A stretch of 64,000 bases of DNA from Paraclostridium tenue (GCF_039521565.1 NZ_BAAACP010000011.1:53839-117838), one strand, 5' to 3'; positions 8,707-18,233 are shown, counted from the first letter of the stretch. Numbers and translations: made by a program. Notes: generated from the letters alone by a model not told the origin.

Positions 8707-8925
8707 CTAGTTTAATATAGTGTTATCTACTTTTAAGATTTCAAGAACGTCGTGGTTTTGTAATCCTATTAATGCGTTTGCTACATCAAGTATGTCTTGA
8801 GAAGTAGCAGTATCTGCTACGTTTGAGAATGTACGAGATTTAACTATTGTTTTACCGTCGTCATTTAGTCCACAGTCAAATTTTATTTTTAAAACTGATG
8901 GATTTTTAGTTTCACTAACTGCCAT
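8707..8925 (-). CDS. DUF1659 family protein
   Basis: A 72-residue protein of the DUF1659 family: LKIKFDCGLNDDGKTIVKSR, then the helix SQDILDVANALIGLQNHDVLEI and a short terminal strand. It is first gene of the pair with DUF2922. The SD AAAGGAGAAC is excellent. Family members are small soluble proteins of unknown role. The operon is convergent with the phage-like module and divergent from the Mor-like gene at 9065. Confidence 0.85.
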   Translation of the reverse strand: MAVSETKNPSVLKIKFDCGLNDDGKTIVKSRTFSNVADTATSQDILDVANALIGLQNHDVLEILKVDNTILN

Positions 8926-9064
8926 TTTTGTTCTCCTTTCTTTAAAGATATGGGGGTATCTTTAAGTTTTATTTGAAGTGTTAGCTTCTAATTTAATTAT
9001 AGGGGGAAGTTGTTTTTTTCTATATTAAAGAAGTTTAGAAAAAATTTTTTAGGAGGGTGAGTTT

Positions 9065-9328
9065 ATGGAGGATAAGATTTTAGAGTTTGTTAAGGTTGAT
9101 GATGTTCCAGAGGGGTGTAGAGATTTGGTTGAGGTTTTTGGGATGGAGGTTTTTATTAGTTTGATTGAGTTTTGTGGTGGGAGTACGGTTTATTTGCCTA
9201 GTAAGGGGTCTGTTGTGAAAAAGGCTAGAAATAGGATTATTAAGGAGGAGTTTGATGGGGGGAATTTTAGGGAACTTTCTAGTAAGTTTGGGATTAGTGA
9301 TATGCAGGTTAGAAAGATTGTTAGGTAA
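9065..9328 (+). CDS. Mor-like transcription activator family protein
   Basis: An 87-residue protein. Residues 12-40 (DVPEGCRDLVEVFGMEVFIS) match the dimerisation part of Mor/C family proteins, and residues 50-87 hold the helix-turn-helix (GNFRELSSKFGISDMQVRKIVR). Phage Mor activates middle genes; clostridial homologues are mostly orphan regulators. The SD is AGGAGGG. Codon choice is unlike the neighbours: TTG, GAG, GGG and GTT dominate where flanking genes use TTA, GAA, GGA and ATA, which suggests separate origin or strand-composition bias. A structured element (9354-9435) follows directly. Confidence 0.7.
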   Translation: MEDKILEFVKVDDVPEGCRDLVEVFGMEVFISLIEFCGGSTVYLPSKGSVVKKARNRIIKEEFDGGNFRELSSKFGISDMQVRKIVR

Positions 9329-9353
9329 GTTTTAGTTTGTTTCGTGGGGGTGT

Positions 9354-9435
9354 TTGAGGTTATATAGCATCTTCCTGCACTGTAAAGCCTAAAGAGCAGG
9401 CTTTAACGTTTCGTCAGATTGCTATATAACCTCAA
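9354..9435 (+). ncRNA. Recurrent structured element, copy A (possible RNA/terminator family)
   Basis: A 16-bp perfect closing stem joins 9354-9369 (TTGAGGTTATATAGCA) to 9420-9435. Inside, CCTGC can pair with GCAGG while AAAGCC can pair with the overlapping GGCTTT, an H-type pseudoknot layout. The inner core resembles two other loci in this window (23545-23632, 63308-63394). The closing stem differs between copies but stays paired. A T-rich tail (GCTTTTTCTT) follows, so it could also end transcription of the Mor-like gene. I do not recognise an Rfam family. Confidence 0.5.
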
Positions 9436-9580
9436 GCTTTTTCTTCTAAAAAACATTATATTTGGAAAATTAGATTCACAGAATAAAAAATTTTTAGTAG
9501 AATTAAAGTTATAGGTGAGTAGCGAATATTAGGGAAATAAGTTGATAGAAAAAATAAATATATTATAATATAGAGGAGAT

Positions 9581-10585
9581 ATGGATAGTTTTATGAATAG
9601 TAATAATGAATTGTTTATAACAGACATATTACCATGTTGTAATGGAAATGAATATTATAAAGGTAGGTATAATATTTTTAATAATAAAGATAAAGGAAAG
9701 AAGTGTAGTGACTGTGAATATATACAAGCAATAGAATTTATAATGTCAGAATTAAATGATTATGAATTAAATAAATGTTGTGATTTAGAAGATAGTAGTA
9801 AGAAAAATCCTGATATGCTATTTACTAATAAGTTTGATGATAGAGATAATGTTGTTATGGAGTTAAAAAGAATAAAGAATATAAATAGTAATAATATTAA
9901 TTACTCAGATATAATTACAGCTAGAAAGAAAAATATTGAGAAGTTTTCTACTGATATATATTCAATGATTGGATTAAAGTATAAAGAGCTAAACATAGAT
10001 ATAGATAAATTCTTTGATATAATTATTAATTCGATTACTGTTGGAATATATAATAGTGTAAGGGAGATTAGATATAACCCCATATATAATAAAATTGGAT
10101 TGTATTACAAAGGTAGTAGAACAAAAAAAAGAGATGAGTTTATTAAAAGTATCTCAAAAGAGATTTTAGACTTTATATTATCAAATGCAAAAATTGTTTC
10201 AGATAATAAAAAGATATTGAAAGAGTATGAGTTCCAAGTTGAAGATATTGGATTTTTTATCTCACTAAATAATCAGGAAGGTTTTCAAGTAACATATACT
10301 TATAGAGATGAGATTTCTTCAGGAATGTATTTTCCGAGAGAACATATCAAGCTAAAAATAAATGAGTTTTACAATGAATGTAGAGAAAAATTTATTAATT
10401 ATCATGACCATAAAAAAGTATTATTGATTAGAAATGAGACACATTTTGATAGAGATAATATAATAGATGCAATTAATAAAATTGATAGACCTGATATAAT
10501 AGATGAAATATGGATAGAATTTATTGAGTATATAGATGATTTAGAAGAGGTAGCTATAGGAAAGAAATATATGAAGTTGAATTAA
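9581..10585 (+). CDS. Orphan PD-(D/E)XK-like nuclease candidate
   Basis: A 334-residue soluble protein I do not recognise as a named family. Residues 77-96 read PDMLF then VVMELKR: D78 and E94-x-K96 fit a PD-(D/E)XK nuclease core. The N-terminus is unusually cysteine-rich (C19/C20, C42-x2-C45, C66/C67), possibly a metal site. The C-terminal part (KKVLLIRNETHFDRDN, then DEIWIEFIEYID) looks like a second alpha/beta unit. It is monocistronic, between a structured element and a terminator, at the left edge of the restriction/defence cluster. The SD GAGGAG is close to the ATG; an in-frame ATG at 9593 is an alternative. Confidence 0.55.
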   Translation: MDSFMNSNNELFITDILPCCNGNEYYKGRYNIFNNKDKGKKCSDCEYIQAIEFIMSELNDYELNKCCDLEDSSKKNPDMLFTNKFDDRDNVVMELKRIKNINSNNINYSDIITARKKNIEKFSTDIYSMIGLKYKELNIDIDKFFDIIINSITVGIYNSVREIRYNPIYNKIGLYYKGSRTKKRDEFIKSISKEILDFILSNAKIVSDNKKILKEYEFQVEDIGFFISLNNQEGFQVTYTYRDEISSGMYFPREHIKLKINEFYNECREKFINYHDHKKVLLIRNETHFDRDNIIDAINKIDRPDIIDEIWIEFIEYIDDLEEVAIGKKYMKLN

Positions 10586-10675
10586 CTAGAAAAACTTCAC
10601 GTAGATTTGATAGGGAGAAGCATATCTGTGAATAAGTAAAATGAATAGAGAAAAATAGAAATATGATAATAAAGA

Positions 10676-10716
10676 AAGATAGTGAATTTTTAAATTAAGT
10701 TTTACTATCTTTTTTT
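10676..10716 (+). terminator. Terminator after the 9581 nuclease candidate
   Basis: AAAGATAGT faces ACTATCTTTTTTT around an AT-rich spacer in the segment after the stop at 10585. Confidence 0.6.
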
Positions 10717-11066
10717 ATATATTTTCAATTAACGAATAAGTTTTTATATAACACAAATAAAATTAAATAAATTATTATGAGTAAGATAAGGATTAAATTA
10801 CAAAATTTGTAGTATAATGAATGTGAAAATTTTAATTAATGAGGATAATTATTTTTTGATTTTAGCATGGAGATTATGGCTATAATTCGGTAAGTTATAT
10901 CTAAAATAGAAGTTAAAAAATTAACACCTACTTTATGAGTTCCGAATAGATCATAGCTATACGACAAAATAAATTTAGATAGGGGGTGGAAAGATATCAT
11001 TACAAGCAACAAATGCAAGAATTGACTACCAATGTAGAATTAGTGCTTTAAATATAAAATTATGGA
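10717..11066 (+). other. Intergenic region with a strong SD followed by an ATA-started small frame
   Basis: No standard gene is seen. At 10982-10989 stands GGGGGTGG, followed four bases later by ATA (10994) opening a 29-codon frame to TAA at 11081 (reads ISLQATNARIDYQCRISALN and nine more residues). An ATG-to-ATA change, or ATA initiation, would explain a strong SD without a normal start. Upstream, ATGGCTAT...TTCGG (10876-10890) can pair with CCGAA...ATAGCTAT (10942-10960). A good terminator follows, so this may be one small transcription unit, either a mini-protein or a structured RNA. Confidence 0.3.
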
Positions 11067-11068
11067 GC

Positions 11069-11102
11069 GGCAATATCATTTAATTTTGATATTGCCCTTT
11101 TT
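11069..11102 (+). terminator. Strong terminator before the helicase-HNH gene
   Basis: GGCAATATCA (11069-11078) pairs with TGATATTGCC (11087-11096), followed by CTTTTTT. Confidence 0.85.
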
Positions 11103-11182
11103 TAATATATACATAAAAATATGGTATAATATGGAAATAAAGAGGATACAACACAAGAGATATAATAAAGGAGTATAAATTT

Positions 11183-14092
11183 ATGAATCTAGAAAAAGAA
11201 TTCTCAGGAATAATAAACATACAACCATCAAATAGTACAAGAAGCTTATATATACATCAAAAAGATGCAATAAAAGCACTTAATGAAGGTAGCAAAAAAG
11301 ATATATATAAGTCATTACTAGTAATACCTACAGGTGGGGGGAAAACATTTACTAGCGTGTATTGGGTATTAAATCAAATTATAGATAAAAATAAAAAAGT
11401 ATTATGGTTAGCTCATAGACACGAATTACTAAATCAAACAATTAAAACTGCTATGGACTCAGCACACAAAGACATACTCCCGAATAGAGATAATTTTAAA
11501 TTTAGAATAATATCAGGTGTACATGACAGACCAGTAAATATAGATAAAAATGATGATTTTATAGTAGCTAGTAAAGATAGCTTAAACAATGGAAAAGAAT
11601 ATTTAAAAAAATGGGTAGAAGAAAATAGAGATAATATATGTTTAATAATAGATGAAGCACACCATGCAGTAGCTAAGTCATATAGAAACATAATAAACAT
11701 ATTAGAAAACACATGTAAAAAAGATTTAAAAATAATAGGTTTAACAGCAACACCTATGAGAACGGATGAAAAAGAAAAAGGGCTACTAGGGAAAATTTTC
11801 TCAGACAATATATGTTACAGTGTGGATTTAAACACTTTAATAAATAAAGGAATTTTATCACAACCTGTACTTAGATCATTTGATACAAAAGTAGAGTTAG
11901 AAAATGAATTGACTAAAGCTGATATAAGAGCTATAAAAATGTCTTCAAATTTACCAGAAAATATAGCTAAACAAATAGCTTTAAATAAAAAAAGAAATAA
12001 TTTTATAGTTAATTCCTACATAGAACATAAAGATGAATTTGGAAAATGTTTAGTTTTTGCAGTTAATATAGATCATGCATTAGTATTAAATGCACTATTT
12101 AACGAAAACAACATAAAAAGTGATTATGTAGTATCTTCAGTAAGAGATATGTACTCAGGTGTAGCAATTAGCAATGAAGAAAATGCAAGAAAAATACAAG
12201 ATTTTAAGACTGGGAAATTAGATGTACTTATAAATGTAAATATACTAACAGAAGGTACAGATATACCAAGTGTTCAAAGTGTATTTTTAACAAGACCTAC
12301 AACATCAGCTATACTTATGAATCAAATGATAGGAAGAGGACTAAGAGGTGTAAGTGCTGGAGGAACAGAAAAAGCATATATAGTAAGTTTTATAGATGAT
12401 TGGAAAGGGAAAATAAATTGGATAAGCCCGAATAATATAATTATAAGTGGTGGGTTCAAAGATCAACCAAGAAGAAAGACTGACAAACTAGAAAATACAT
12501 TAATACCAATAAAATTAATAGAAGAATTTGCAAAATTTATGAATGGAGATGTTACAAGTGTATCATTAAATTATATGGATATTGTTCCTATAGGTTCATA
12601 TAACTTTACATTATTTAATGAAGAAAATGAAACAGAAGAAATTTGCGAAGTGCTAGTTTTTGAACCTTTAAAAGAGCCTTTTGAACAATTGATGAATAAT
12701 ATGAACTCAATATTTAGGAAATATGATGTTGAAGTTAGAGGAGATGCTCCAACTGAAGAAGATTTAGAAAAAATGTATAACTATATTTTAAACAATGAGT
12801 TTGAAGGTTATGATTTAGACATAGGATTTAATGAAAGTGATATAAAAGATATATTTAGATATTACGATTTAACAGAAGAAACGCCTCTATTTATTCCTTT
12901 TGAAGGAAGGGAAAAATATGATGTATCAGTATTAGCAAAAGAAATAGTAGATAATGATTTTGGACCAAGAAAACAAAATGATTATCTAAAGGAAAAATGG
13001 GAAGATGAACAAGCTGGATGGAAGATTTATTTTAATAACAATAAACATATTTTTATAAATGAGGTTAGTAGAGCTGTATATAATGAATTAAATAAAGGTG
13101 AAATTAATTCTCCAAGCGTAGAGTATGAAAAAGTAGAGTATCAAAAATTATCTATGAGCCAAATATATAAAAAAGATATAGCTTATTGGAGAAAATTAAG
13201 TGATGCAGTTTATAAAAAGTATCAAGATGAAGAGGGATACTATAAAAGTGCAACTGGAAGTTATAAAAGTAAAAGTAAGAAGTATTTCCAAATAGATCAT
13301 ATAAAACCCATGTCTAAAGGAGGATTAACAGTATTAGAAAATCTTCAACTACTTACTAGATGGGAAAATTATAACAAAGGTGATAAGTTTGATGAAGATA
13401 TAAAAACTTTAGATATAGATTACATAGAAGAAGCTATGATTGAAAGTTATGAGGATGGAAATATAGCAAAAGCAAAAGAACTTTCAGATATGGTATTAGA
13501 AAGGGATAGTAAAAGTGTAGCTGGATTAAATATAAAATCAGCTATGGAGTTTGATAGAGAAAATTATAATGGAGCAATATCTTATGCAAACAAAGTATTA
13601 GCAATGTATGATAGACATGAATATGCATTATCTATAAAGGCATTAGCTAGATTTAATAATGGAAAATATAAATTATGTTTAGAAACTTTAAATGAAATGA
13701 TAGACATAGATGATAAAGATACATGGACTTTATTATTTATAGGTGATTGCTATAAAGAACTTAAAGAGTGGGATAATGCATTAGAAGCTTACAATAAAGT
13801 TATTGATATAGAAAATAATAATAGAGATGCTAATTTTAATATTGCTTATATATATGATAGAAGAAGAAAATATGATTTAGCTATAGAGTATTATAATAAA
13901 GTTTTAAACGAAAATGATAAAGATGATAAAGCTTTAAACAATAAAGGCTATATACTATATAAATCAAAAAAATATGATGAAGCTATAAAGTGTTATGATA
14001 AAGCAATTGAAATTAATGCAGATAAAAAATATATAAGAAATAAAAAAGAAGCAGTTAAAAAACTAGAAGAGTTAAAAGCATTTAATATATAA
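11183..14092 (+). CDS. SF2 helicase - HNH nuclease - TPR fusion protein
   Basis: A 969-residue multidomain protein. Residues 20-420 form an SF2 helicase: Walker A PTGGGKT (49-55), DEAH (157-160), LTATP, and the motif V/VI region TEGTDIPS with QMIGRGLRG. Residues about 420-690 are unassigned. Residues about 690-735 hold an HNH-like site (YFQIDHIKPMSKGG, then ENLQLLTRWENYNKGDK). The last 220 residues are at least four TPR-like repeats (for example DANFNIAYIYDRRRKYDLAI). Such an architecture fits an antiviral or restriction effector: a DNA translocase with a cutter and a protein-interaction tail. The SD AAAGGAG is good, and no methylase is adjacent. Confidence 0.82.
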   Translation: MNLEKEFSGIINIQPSNSTRSLYIHQKDAIKALNEGSKKDIYKSLLVIPTGGGKTFTSVYWVLNQIIDKNKKVLWLAHRHELLNQTIKTAMDSAHKDILPNRDNFKFRIISGVHDRPVNIDKNDDFIVASKDSLNNGKEYLKKWVEENRDNICLIIDEAHHAVAKSYRNIINILENTCKKDLKIIGLTATPMRTDEKEKGLLGKIFSDNICYSVDLNTLINKGILSQPVLRSFDTKVELENELTKADIRAIKMSSNLPENIAKQIALNKKRNNFIVNSYIEHKDEFGKCLVFAVNIDHALVLNALFNENNIKSDYVVSSVRDMYSGVAISNEENARKIQDFKTGKLDVLINVNILTEGTDIPSVQSVFLTRPTTSAILMNQMIGRGLRGVSAGGTEKAYIVSFIDDWKGKINWISPNNIIISGGFKDQPRRKTDKLENTLIPIKLIEEFAKFMNGDVTSVSLNYMDIVPIGSYNFTLFNEENETEEICEVLVFEPLKEPFEQLMNNMNSIFRKYDVEVRGDAPTEEDLEKMYNYILNNEFEGYDLDIGFNESDIKDIFRYYDLTEETPLFIPFEGREKYDVSVLAKEIVDNDFGPRKQNDYLKEKWEDEQAGWKIYFNNNKHIFINEVSRAVYNELNKGEINSPSVEYEKVEYQKLSMSQIYKKDIAYWRKLSDAVYKKYQDEEGYYKSATGSYKSKSKKYFQIDHIKPMSKGGLTVLENLQLLTRWENYNKGDKFDEDIKTLDIDYIEEAMIESYEDGNIAKAKELSDMVLERDSKSVAGLNIKSAMEFDRENYNGAISYANKVLAMYDRHEYALSIKALARFNNGKYKLCLETLNEMIDIDDKDTWTLLFIGDCYKELKEWDNALEAYNKVIDIENNNRDANFNIAYIYDRRRKYDLAIEYYNKVLNENDKDDKALNNKGYILYKSKKYDEAIKCYDKAIEINADKKYIRNKKEAVKKLEELKAFNI

Positions 14093-14213
14093 GAAGTAAA
14101 AAAATAAAATTAAAAAATAAATCAATTTTATAATATTGAAAAGTTTAATAAATTTATATATGCTTTTAGAGCTATATTTTATTAATTATAAATTAAATGG
14201 GAGAATTGTTAAT

Positions 14214-15959
14214 ATGAGCAGTAGTTTTAAAAAACCTATAACAATTAAAGAAGCTATAGATAATATTCATTCTCGTGAATATTTATTACCAGCTATTCAG
14301 AGAAAGTTTACATGGACAAGTACACAAATAGAAATGTTATTTGATAGTATATTGAGAGGATACCCAATAAATTCTTTTATGTTTTGGAGTGTAGAATCTG
14401 AAGAAATAAAATGTAATTATAAATTTTATGAATTTCTAAATAAGTATAGAGAATTTTTTCATGAAAATAATATTGATATAGATACAGCAGGAATAAATAA
14501 TTTTAAAGCTGTAATTGATGGACAACAAAGATTAACTAGTTTATACATAGGACTACATGGCTCATATGCATATAAGATGCCACGAAAATGGTGGAAAGAT
14601 GATGAAGATAGTTTACCAACAAGAAAATTATATTTGAATATAGGTAAGTTAGTTAATCAAGAATATGACACTCAAAAGTTGTATGATTTTAGATTTTTGT
14701 CAGAAAGAGATTTAGATAAATATTCAAATGATAAAAATTATATATGGTTTGAAGTAAGAACAATATTAAGGTTAAATAGTAAGGAAAAAGTAGAAGAATA
14801 TATTAAAAATCAGAACTTACAAGAGAATGCTTATGCATATGATGTATTATTTAATTTGTTTAGAAAAATTCATGAAGATAAATTAATAAACTATTATTTA
14901 GAAGAAGAACAAGAACCAGATAAAGTACTTGAAATTTTTATAAGAACAAATAGCGGAGGAACCCCACTACATTTTTCTGATTTACTTATGTCTATTGCAT
15001 CGGCAAATTGGAAGAAAATTGATGCAAGAAAAGAAATTGATGACTTGGTTACAAAGGTAAACTCAATAGGAAGACCTGGATTTATTATAAATAAAGATTT
15101 TATATTAAAAACATGTTTAGTTTTGTTTACAAAAGACATTAGATTTCAATTGAAAAATTTTGGACATGATAATGTTAAAATATTTGAAGATAATTGGTTT
15201 GAGATAAAAAATAGTATTATATCAGCTTTTGAACTTGTTGAGAGAATAGGTTTCAACGATAAAACATTTAGAGCTAAAAATGCGGCTATACCAATAATAT
15301 ATTATATTTATTATAATAATCTTTCATCAAAGATAACGAGTGCTACATATGATAAAGAAGATAAGAGTAATATAAGAAAATGGCTAAACCTTACTTTTAT
15401 AAAATCTATATTTGGGGGTCAACCAGATAGAGTTTTAGTTACTATAAGAAGAATTTTAGAGAAAAATTTAGGAAACAAGTTTCCGCTAGAAGAAATTATA
15501 GATAAATTTAAAAATGATCCTTCAAAAAATTATTCTATGGAGGATGATTTGATAGAAGGATTATTAAATTCTCAATATGAAAGCAATGAGACTTTTTACA
15601 TACTATCATTGCTATATCCTAATTTAGATTATTATAATCAAGATTTTCATAAGGATCATATGCATCCAGCATCTGTATTTAATAATGAAAATAAATTGAA
15701 AAAAATTATACCTAGTAATTCATTAGAATTTGCAAGAGATAAAAATAACTGGAATAGCATATTAAATTTACAACTTATCAATGGAAGATTAAATGAATCT
15801 AAGCAAGATAAAAGCTTAAAGCAGTGGGCATTAGAAAATAATATTTTAAATGAAGACTTATATGTAGACTCCGAAATTGAGCTTGATATAGAGTATTTTG
15901 AAAAATTTATTAGAAATAGAAAAGAAAAATTAAAAAATAAAATAAGGTCTTTAGTATAA
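14214..15959 (+). CDS. DUF262/DUF1524 (GmrSD-type) type IV restriction-like enzyme
   Basis: I choose ATG 14214 because GGGAGAA precedes it; the upstream in-frame ATG at 14136 lies in AT-rich non-coding-like sequence. The 581-residue product has the DUF262 signatures AIQRKFTWT (residues about 28-36) and VIDGQQRLTSLY (about 100-111), a ParB-like NTP-using fold. Near the C-terminus it has a DUF1524 HNH-like site, DHMHPASVF (about 481), followed by NLQLINGRLN. This is the fused GmrS-GmrD layout of type IV enzymes that cut modified phage DNA. It follows the helicase-HNH gene by 121 bp and may share its transcript. Confidence 0.82.
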   Translation: MSSSFKKPITIKEAIDNIHSREYLLPAIQRKFTWTSTQIEMLFDSILRGYPINSFMFWSVESEEIKCNYKFYEFLNKYREFFHENNIDIDTAGINNFKAVIDGQQRLTSLYIGLHGSYAYKMPRKWWKDDEDSLPTRKLYLNIGKLVNQEYDTQKLYDFRFLSERDLDKYSNDKNYIWFEVRTILRLNSKEKVEEYIKNQNLQENAYAYDVLFNLFRKIHEDKLINYYLEEEQEPDKVLEIFIRTNSGGTPLHFSDLLMSIASANWKKIDARKEIDDLVTKVNSIGRPGFIINKDFILKTCLVLFTKDIRFQLKNFGHDNVKIFEDNWFEIKNSIISAFELVERIGFNDKTFRAKNAAIPIIYYIYYNNLSSKITSATYDKEDKSNIRKWLNLTFIKSIFGGQPDRVLVTIRRILEKNLGNKFPLEEIIDKFKNDPSKNYSMEDDLIEGLLNSQYESNETFYILSLLYPNLDYYNQDFHKDHMHPASVFNNENKLKKIIPSNSLEFARDKNNWNSILNLQLINGRLNESKQDKSLKQWALENNILNEDLYVDSEIELDIEYFEKFIRNRKEKLKNKIRSLV

Positions 15960-16060
15960 ATAAAATAGTATCTTATTTATACAATTAAGAGAATACATAT
16001 TTAACTGCAGATATTATTTCCACAATTCATCTTAAACATTCAAACTCTCGAAAAGAGGAT

Positions 16061-16096
16061 AAAAAAACTACTAAATTATAATTTAGTAGTTTTTTT
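16061..16096. terminator. Bidirectional terminator between DUF262 gene and prfC
   Basis: AAAAAAACTACTAAAT (16061-16076) pairs with ATTTAGTAGTTTTTTT (16081-16096). A/T tracts allow it to serve both converging genes. Confidence 0.85.
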
Positions 16097-16149
16097 GTGT
16101 TAATCTCCCTTACGTTTAAAATAGACGCAGGGGGATTAAAATTTATTTT

Positions 16150-17748
16150 TTATAAAGAAGTTTCTTTTAAAACTAAACCTTCATTTCTCTCAAGTAGATG
16201 TCTAATAGACCATTCGTTTTGTAATAACAATACTGGATTGCTATTTTTATCTTCAACTAGTAATGTATCCATTGTCATTGAAAGCTTACCAAATTTAGAA
16301 AGATCATTTTCAATCCAACGTACATAACGGTAAGGTAGTGGGTTCATTAGTATATCAACATTATATTCCTGTTTTAGACGATACTCTAAAACTTCGAACT
16401 GAAGAACTCCAACTACTCCTATAATAAGTTCTTCCATACCACCATTAGGTTGTCTATAAACCTGAATCGCACCTTCTTCTGATAATTGTGTAATACCCTT
16501 TACGAATTGTTTTCTTTTAAGGGCATTCTTTGTAGATACTCTCATAAAGTGTTCAGGAGCAAATTGTGGTATATTAGTGTATTGTAAATTTGATTGTTTT
16601 TCACTTAATGTATCACCAATATTAAATATTCCTGGGTCATGTATACCTATAATGTCCCCTGGGTAAGCTGAATCTATTATAACACGGTCTTGTGCCACAA
16701 ACTGTTGAGGTTGTGAAAGTTTGACCTTTTTGTTTCTTTGTACATGAGTTACTGTCATACCTTTTTCAAATTTACCAGAGCAAATTCTAAGGAATGCAAT
16801 TCTATCTCTATGATTTTTATCCATATTAGCTTGAATTTTAAATATAAATCCTGAGAAATTATTAGTGTTAGGATCAATATCGCCTAAATTACTGCTACGA
16901 GGACTTGGTGGTGATGTTATTTCTAGGAATGATTCTAAAAATGGCTCTACACCAAAGTTAGTAAGGGCACTTCCAAAGAATACAGGCGTCAATTCACCAT
17001 TTAATATTGCATCTAAATCAAAATTATCTCCAGCAATATCTAAAAGTTCAATATCATTTAGTAGTTGTTCATGAAGAGCATCACCTAATAAAGTATTAAA
17101 TTTTTCATCAGACACCTCTCCAGTTATAGACTTAGCAATATCTTGTCCATGGTTACCATCATCAAATACTTCAATTTGATTTTTATGACGGTTAAACACA
17201 CCTTTGAACTCTTTACCAGAACCAATTGGCCAGTTTACTGGACAAGAGCGAATTCCTAGAACATTTTCAATATCCTCAAGTAGTTCAAAAGGATCCTTTC
17301 CTTTACGGTCCATTTTATTGATAAAAGTGAAAATTGGTATTCCTCTCATTTTACAAACTTGGAATAATTTCTTAGTTTGATCCTCAACACCTTTAGCAGA
17401 GTCAATAACCATTACTGCACTGTCTGCTGCCATAAGAGTTCTATAAGTGTCCTCACTGAAATCTTGATGCCCTGGAGTATCAAGAATATTTATACAAAAG
17501 TTATTATATTCAAATTGAAGAACACTTGAGGCAACAGATATACCTCTTTGCTTTTCAATTTCCATCCAGTCAGATACTGCATGTTTTTGAGATCTTCTTG
17601 ATTTAACCGAACCTGCTTCACGAATGGCACCTCCATACAATAGAAACTTTTCAGTTAATGTAGTTTTTCCTGCATCGGGATGGGAAATGATTGCAAAGGT
17701 TCTTCTTCTTTTAATCTCATCAGTCAAGCTTAAATTTTGTTCTGTCAT
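16150..17748 (-). CDS. prfC: Peptide chain release factor 3
   Basis: A 532-residue translational GTPase, full length for RF3. G1 is HPDAGKTTL (residues about 19-27), G3 is DTPGHQDF, and G4 is NKMD. The region after the G domain (IKSRRSQKHAVSDWMEIEKQ-like segment, domain II PVFFGSALTNFGVEPF, and the C-terminal VLQFEVLEYRL) matches RF3 rather than EF-G. The protein recycles RF1/RF2 from ribosomes after peptide release. The SD AAAGGATG precedes the ATG. It is a lone minus-strand housekeeping gene inside a defence cluster, and so may mark an insertion hotspot. Confidence 0.96.
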   Translation of the reverse strand: MTEQNLSLTDEIKRRRTFAIISHPDAGKTTLTEKFLLYGGAIREAGSVKSRRSQKHAVSDWMEIEKQRGISVASSVLQFEYNNFCINILDTPGHQDFSEDTYRTLMAADSAVMVIDSAKGVEDQTKKLFQVCKMRGIPIFTFINKMDRKGKDPFELLEDIENVLGIRSCPVNWPIGSGKEFKGVFNRHKNQIEVFDDGNHGQDIAKSITGEVSDEKFNTLLGDALHEQLLNDIELLDIAGDNFDLDAILNGELTPVFFGSALTNFGVEPFLESFLEITSPPSPRSSNLGDIDPNTNNFSGFIFKIQANMDKNHRDRIAFLRICSGKFEKGMTVTHVQRNKKVKLSQPQQFVAQDRVIIDSAYPGDIIGIHDPGIFNIGDTLSEKQSNLQYTNIPQFAPEHFMRVSTKNALKRKQFVKGITQLSEEGAIQVYRQPNGGMEELIIGVVGVLQFEVLEYRLKQEYNVDILMNPLPYRYVRWIENDLSKFGKLSMTMDTLLVEDKNSNPVLLLQNEWSIRHLLERNEGLVLKETSL

Positions 17749-17996
17749 TTTTTATCATCCTTTATTTTAATTTTATTATTATATAAATTATATTGATTAA
17801 TAGTTTTAAAATGAACTTAATTTTCTATGTACTATAAAAAAAACTACAATCCTATTGATATTATAACTTTATTGCAAGACTGTCAATATAGAAACAAGCA
17901 ATAGATTTCTTAAGTGTCTTGGATTAGCACTTTAAACTTTAATTTATAGTTGTGTTTTGTTAATATAGATGTATACAAGATTAAAGGAGATAGATT

Positions 17997-18233
17997 ATGG
18001 AGTATACTAAAGCGCAGTTAGATGAGATTAAGGTTAAGATAATAGAGATATTAGATGAAAATGGAGAAATGAGATTTGGAAAGTTAGCAAAAATTATTAT
18101 ACATTCAGGTATGGCTGAGTCTAGTTTTATAGTACAAAAGATTTTAAAAAGAGGTTGTGTTGAGTATAAGGAGTTTGACGGAACTGAGTTGTTTGTAAGT
18201 TCTAGGACTGGATATTGGAAGTTGGTAGATTAA
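17997..18233 (+). CDS. Small winged-helix-like protein
   Basis: A 78-residue protein with SD AAAGGAGAT. Helices at residues 4-20 (AQLDEIKVKIIEILDENG), 24-33 (GKLAKIIIH) and 38-49 (ESSFIVQKILKRG), then a hydrophilic hairpin (YKEFDGTELFVSSRTGYWKLV), fit a compact winged-helix DNA-binding fold. I cannot name the family. It stands alone between prfC (divergent) and the nuclease candidate at 18482, with 247 bp to the next gene. Confidence 0.55.
   Translation: MEYTKAQLDEIKVKIIEILDENGEMRFGKLAKIIIHSGMAESSFIVQKILKRGCVEYKEFDGTELFVSSRTGYWKLVD

Noticed and set aside
9354..9435. Structured element as a c-di-GMP, purine or preQ1 riboswitch, or a MITE
   Set aside because: None of the conserved core sequences of those riboswitches is seen, it lies 3' of genes, and the closing stem varies by paired changes rather than keeping fixed terminal repeats or target-site duplications.
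10836..11018. 60-residue minus-strand frame with hydrophobic stretches
   Set aside because: No SD or family resemblance, and it overlaps the plus-strand SD/ATA unit and a long-range inverted repeat; evidence too weak.
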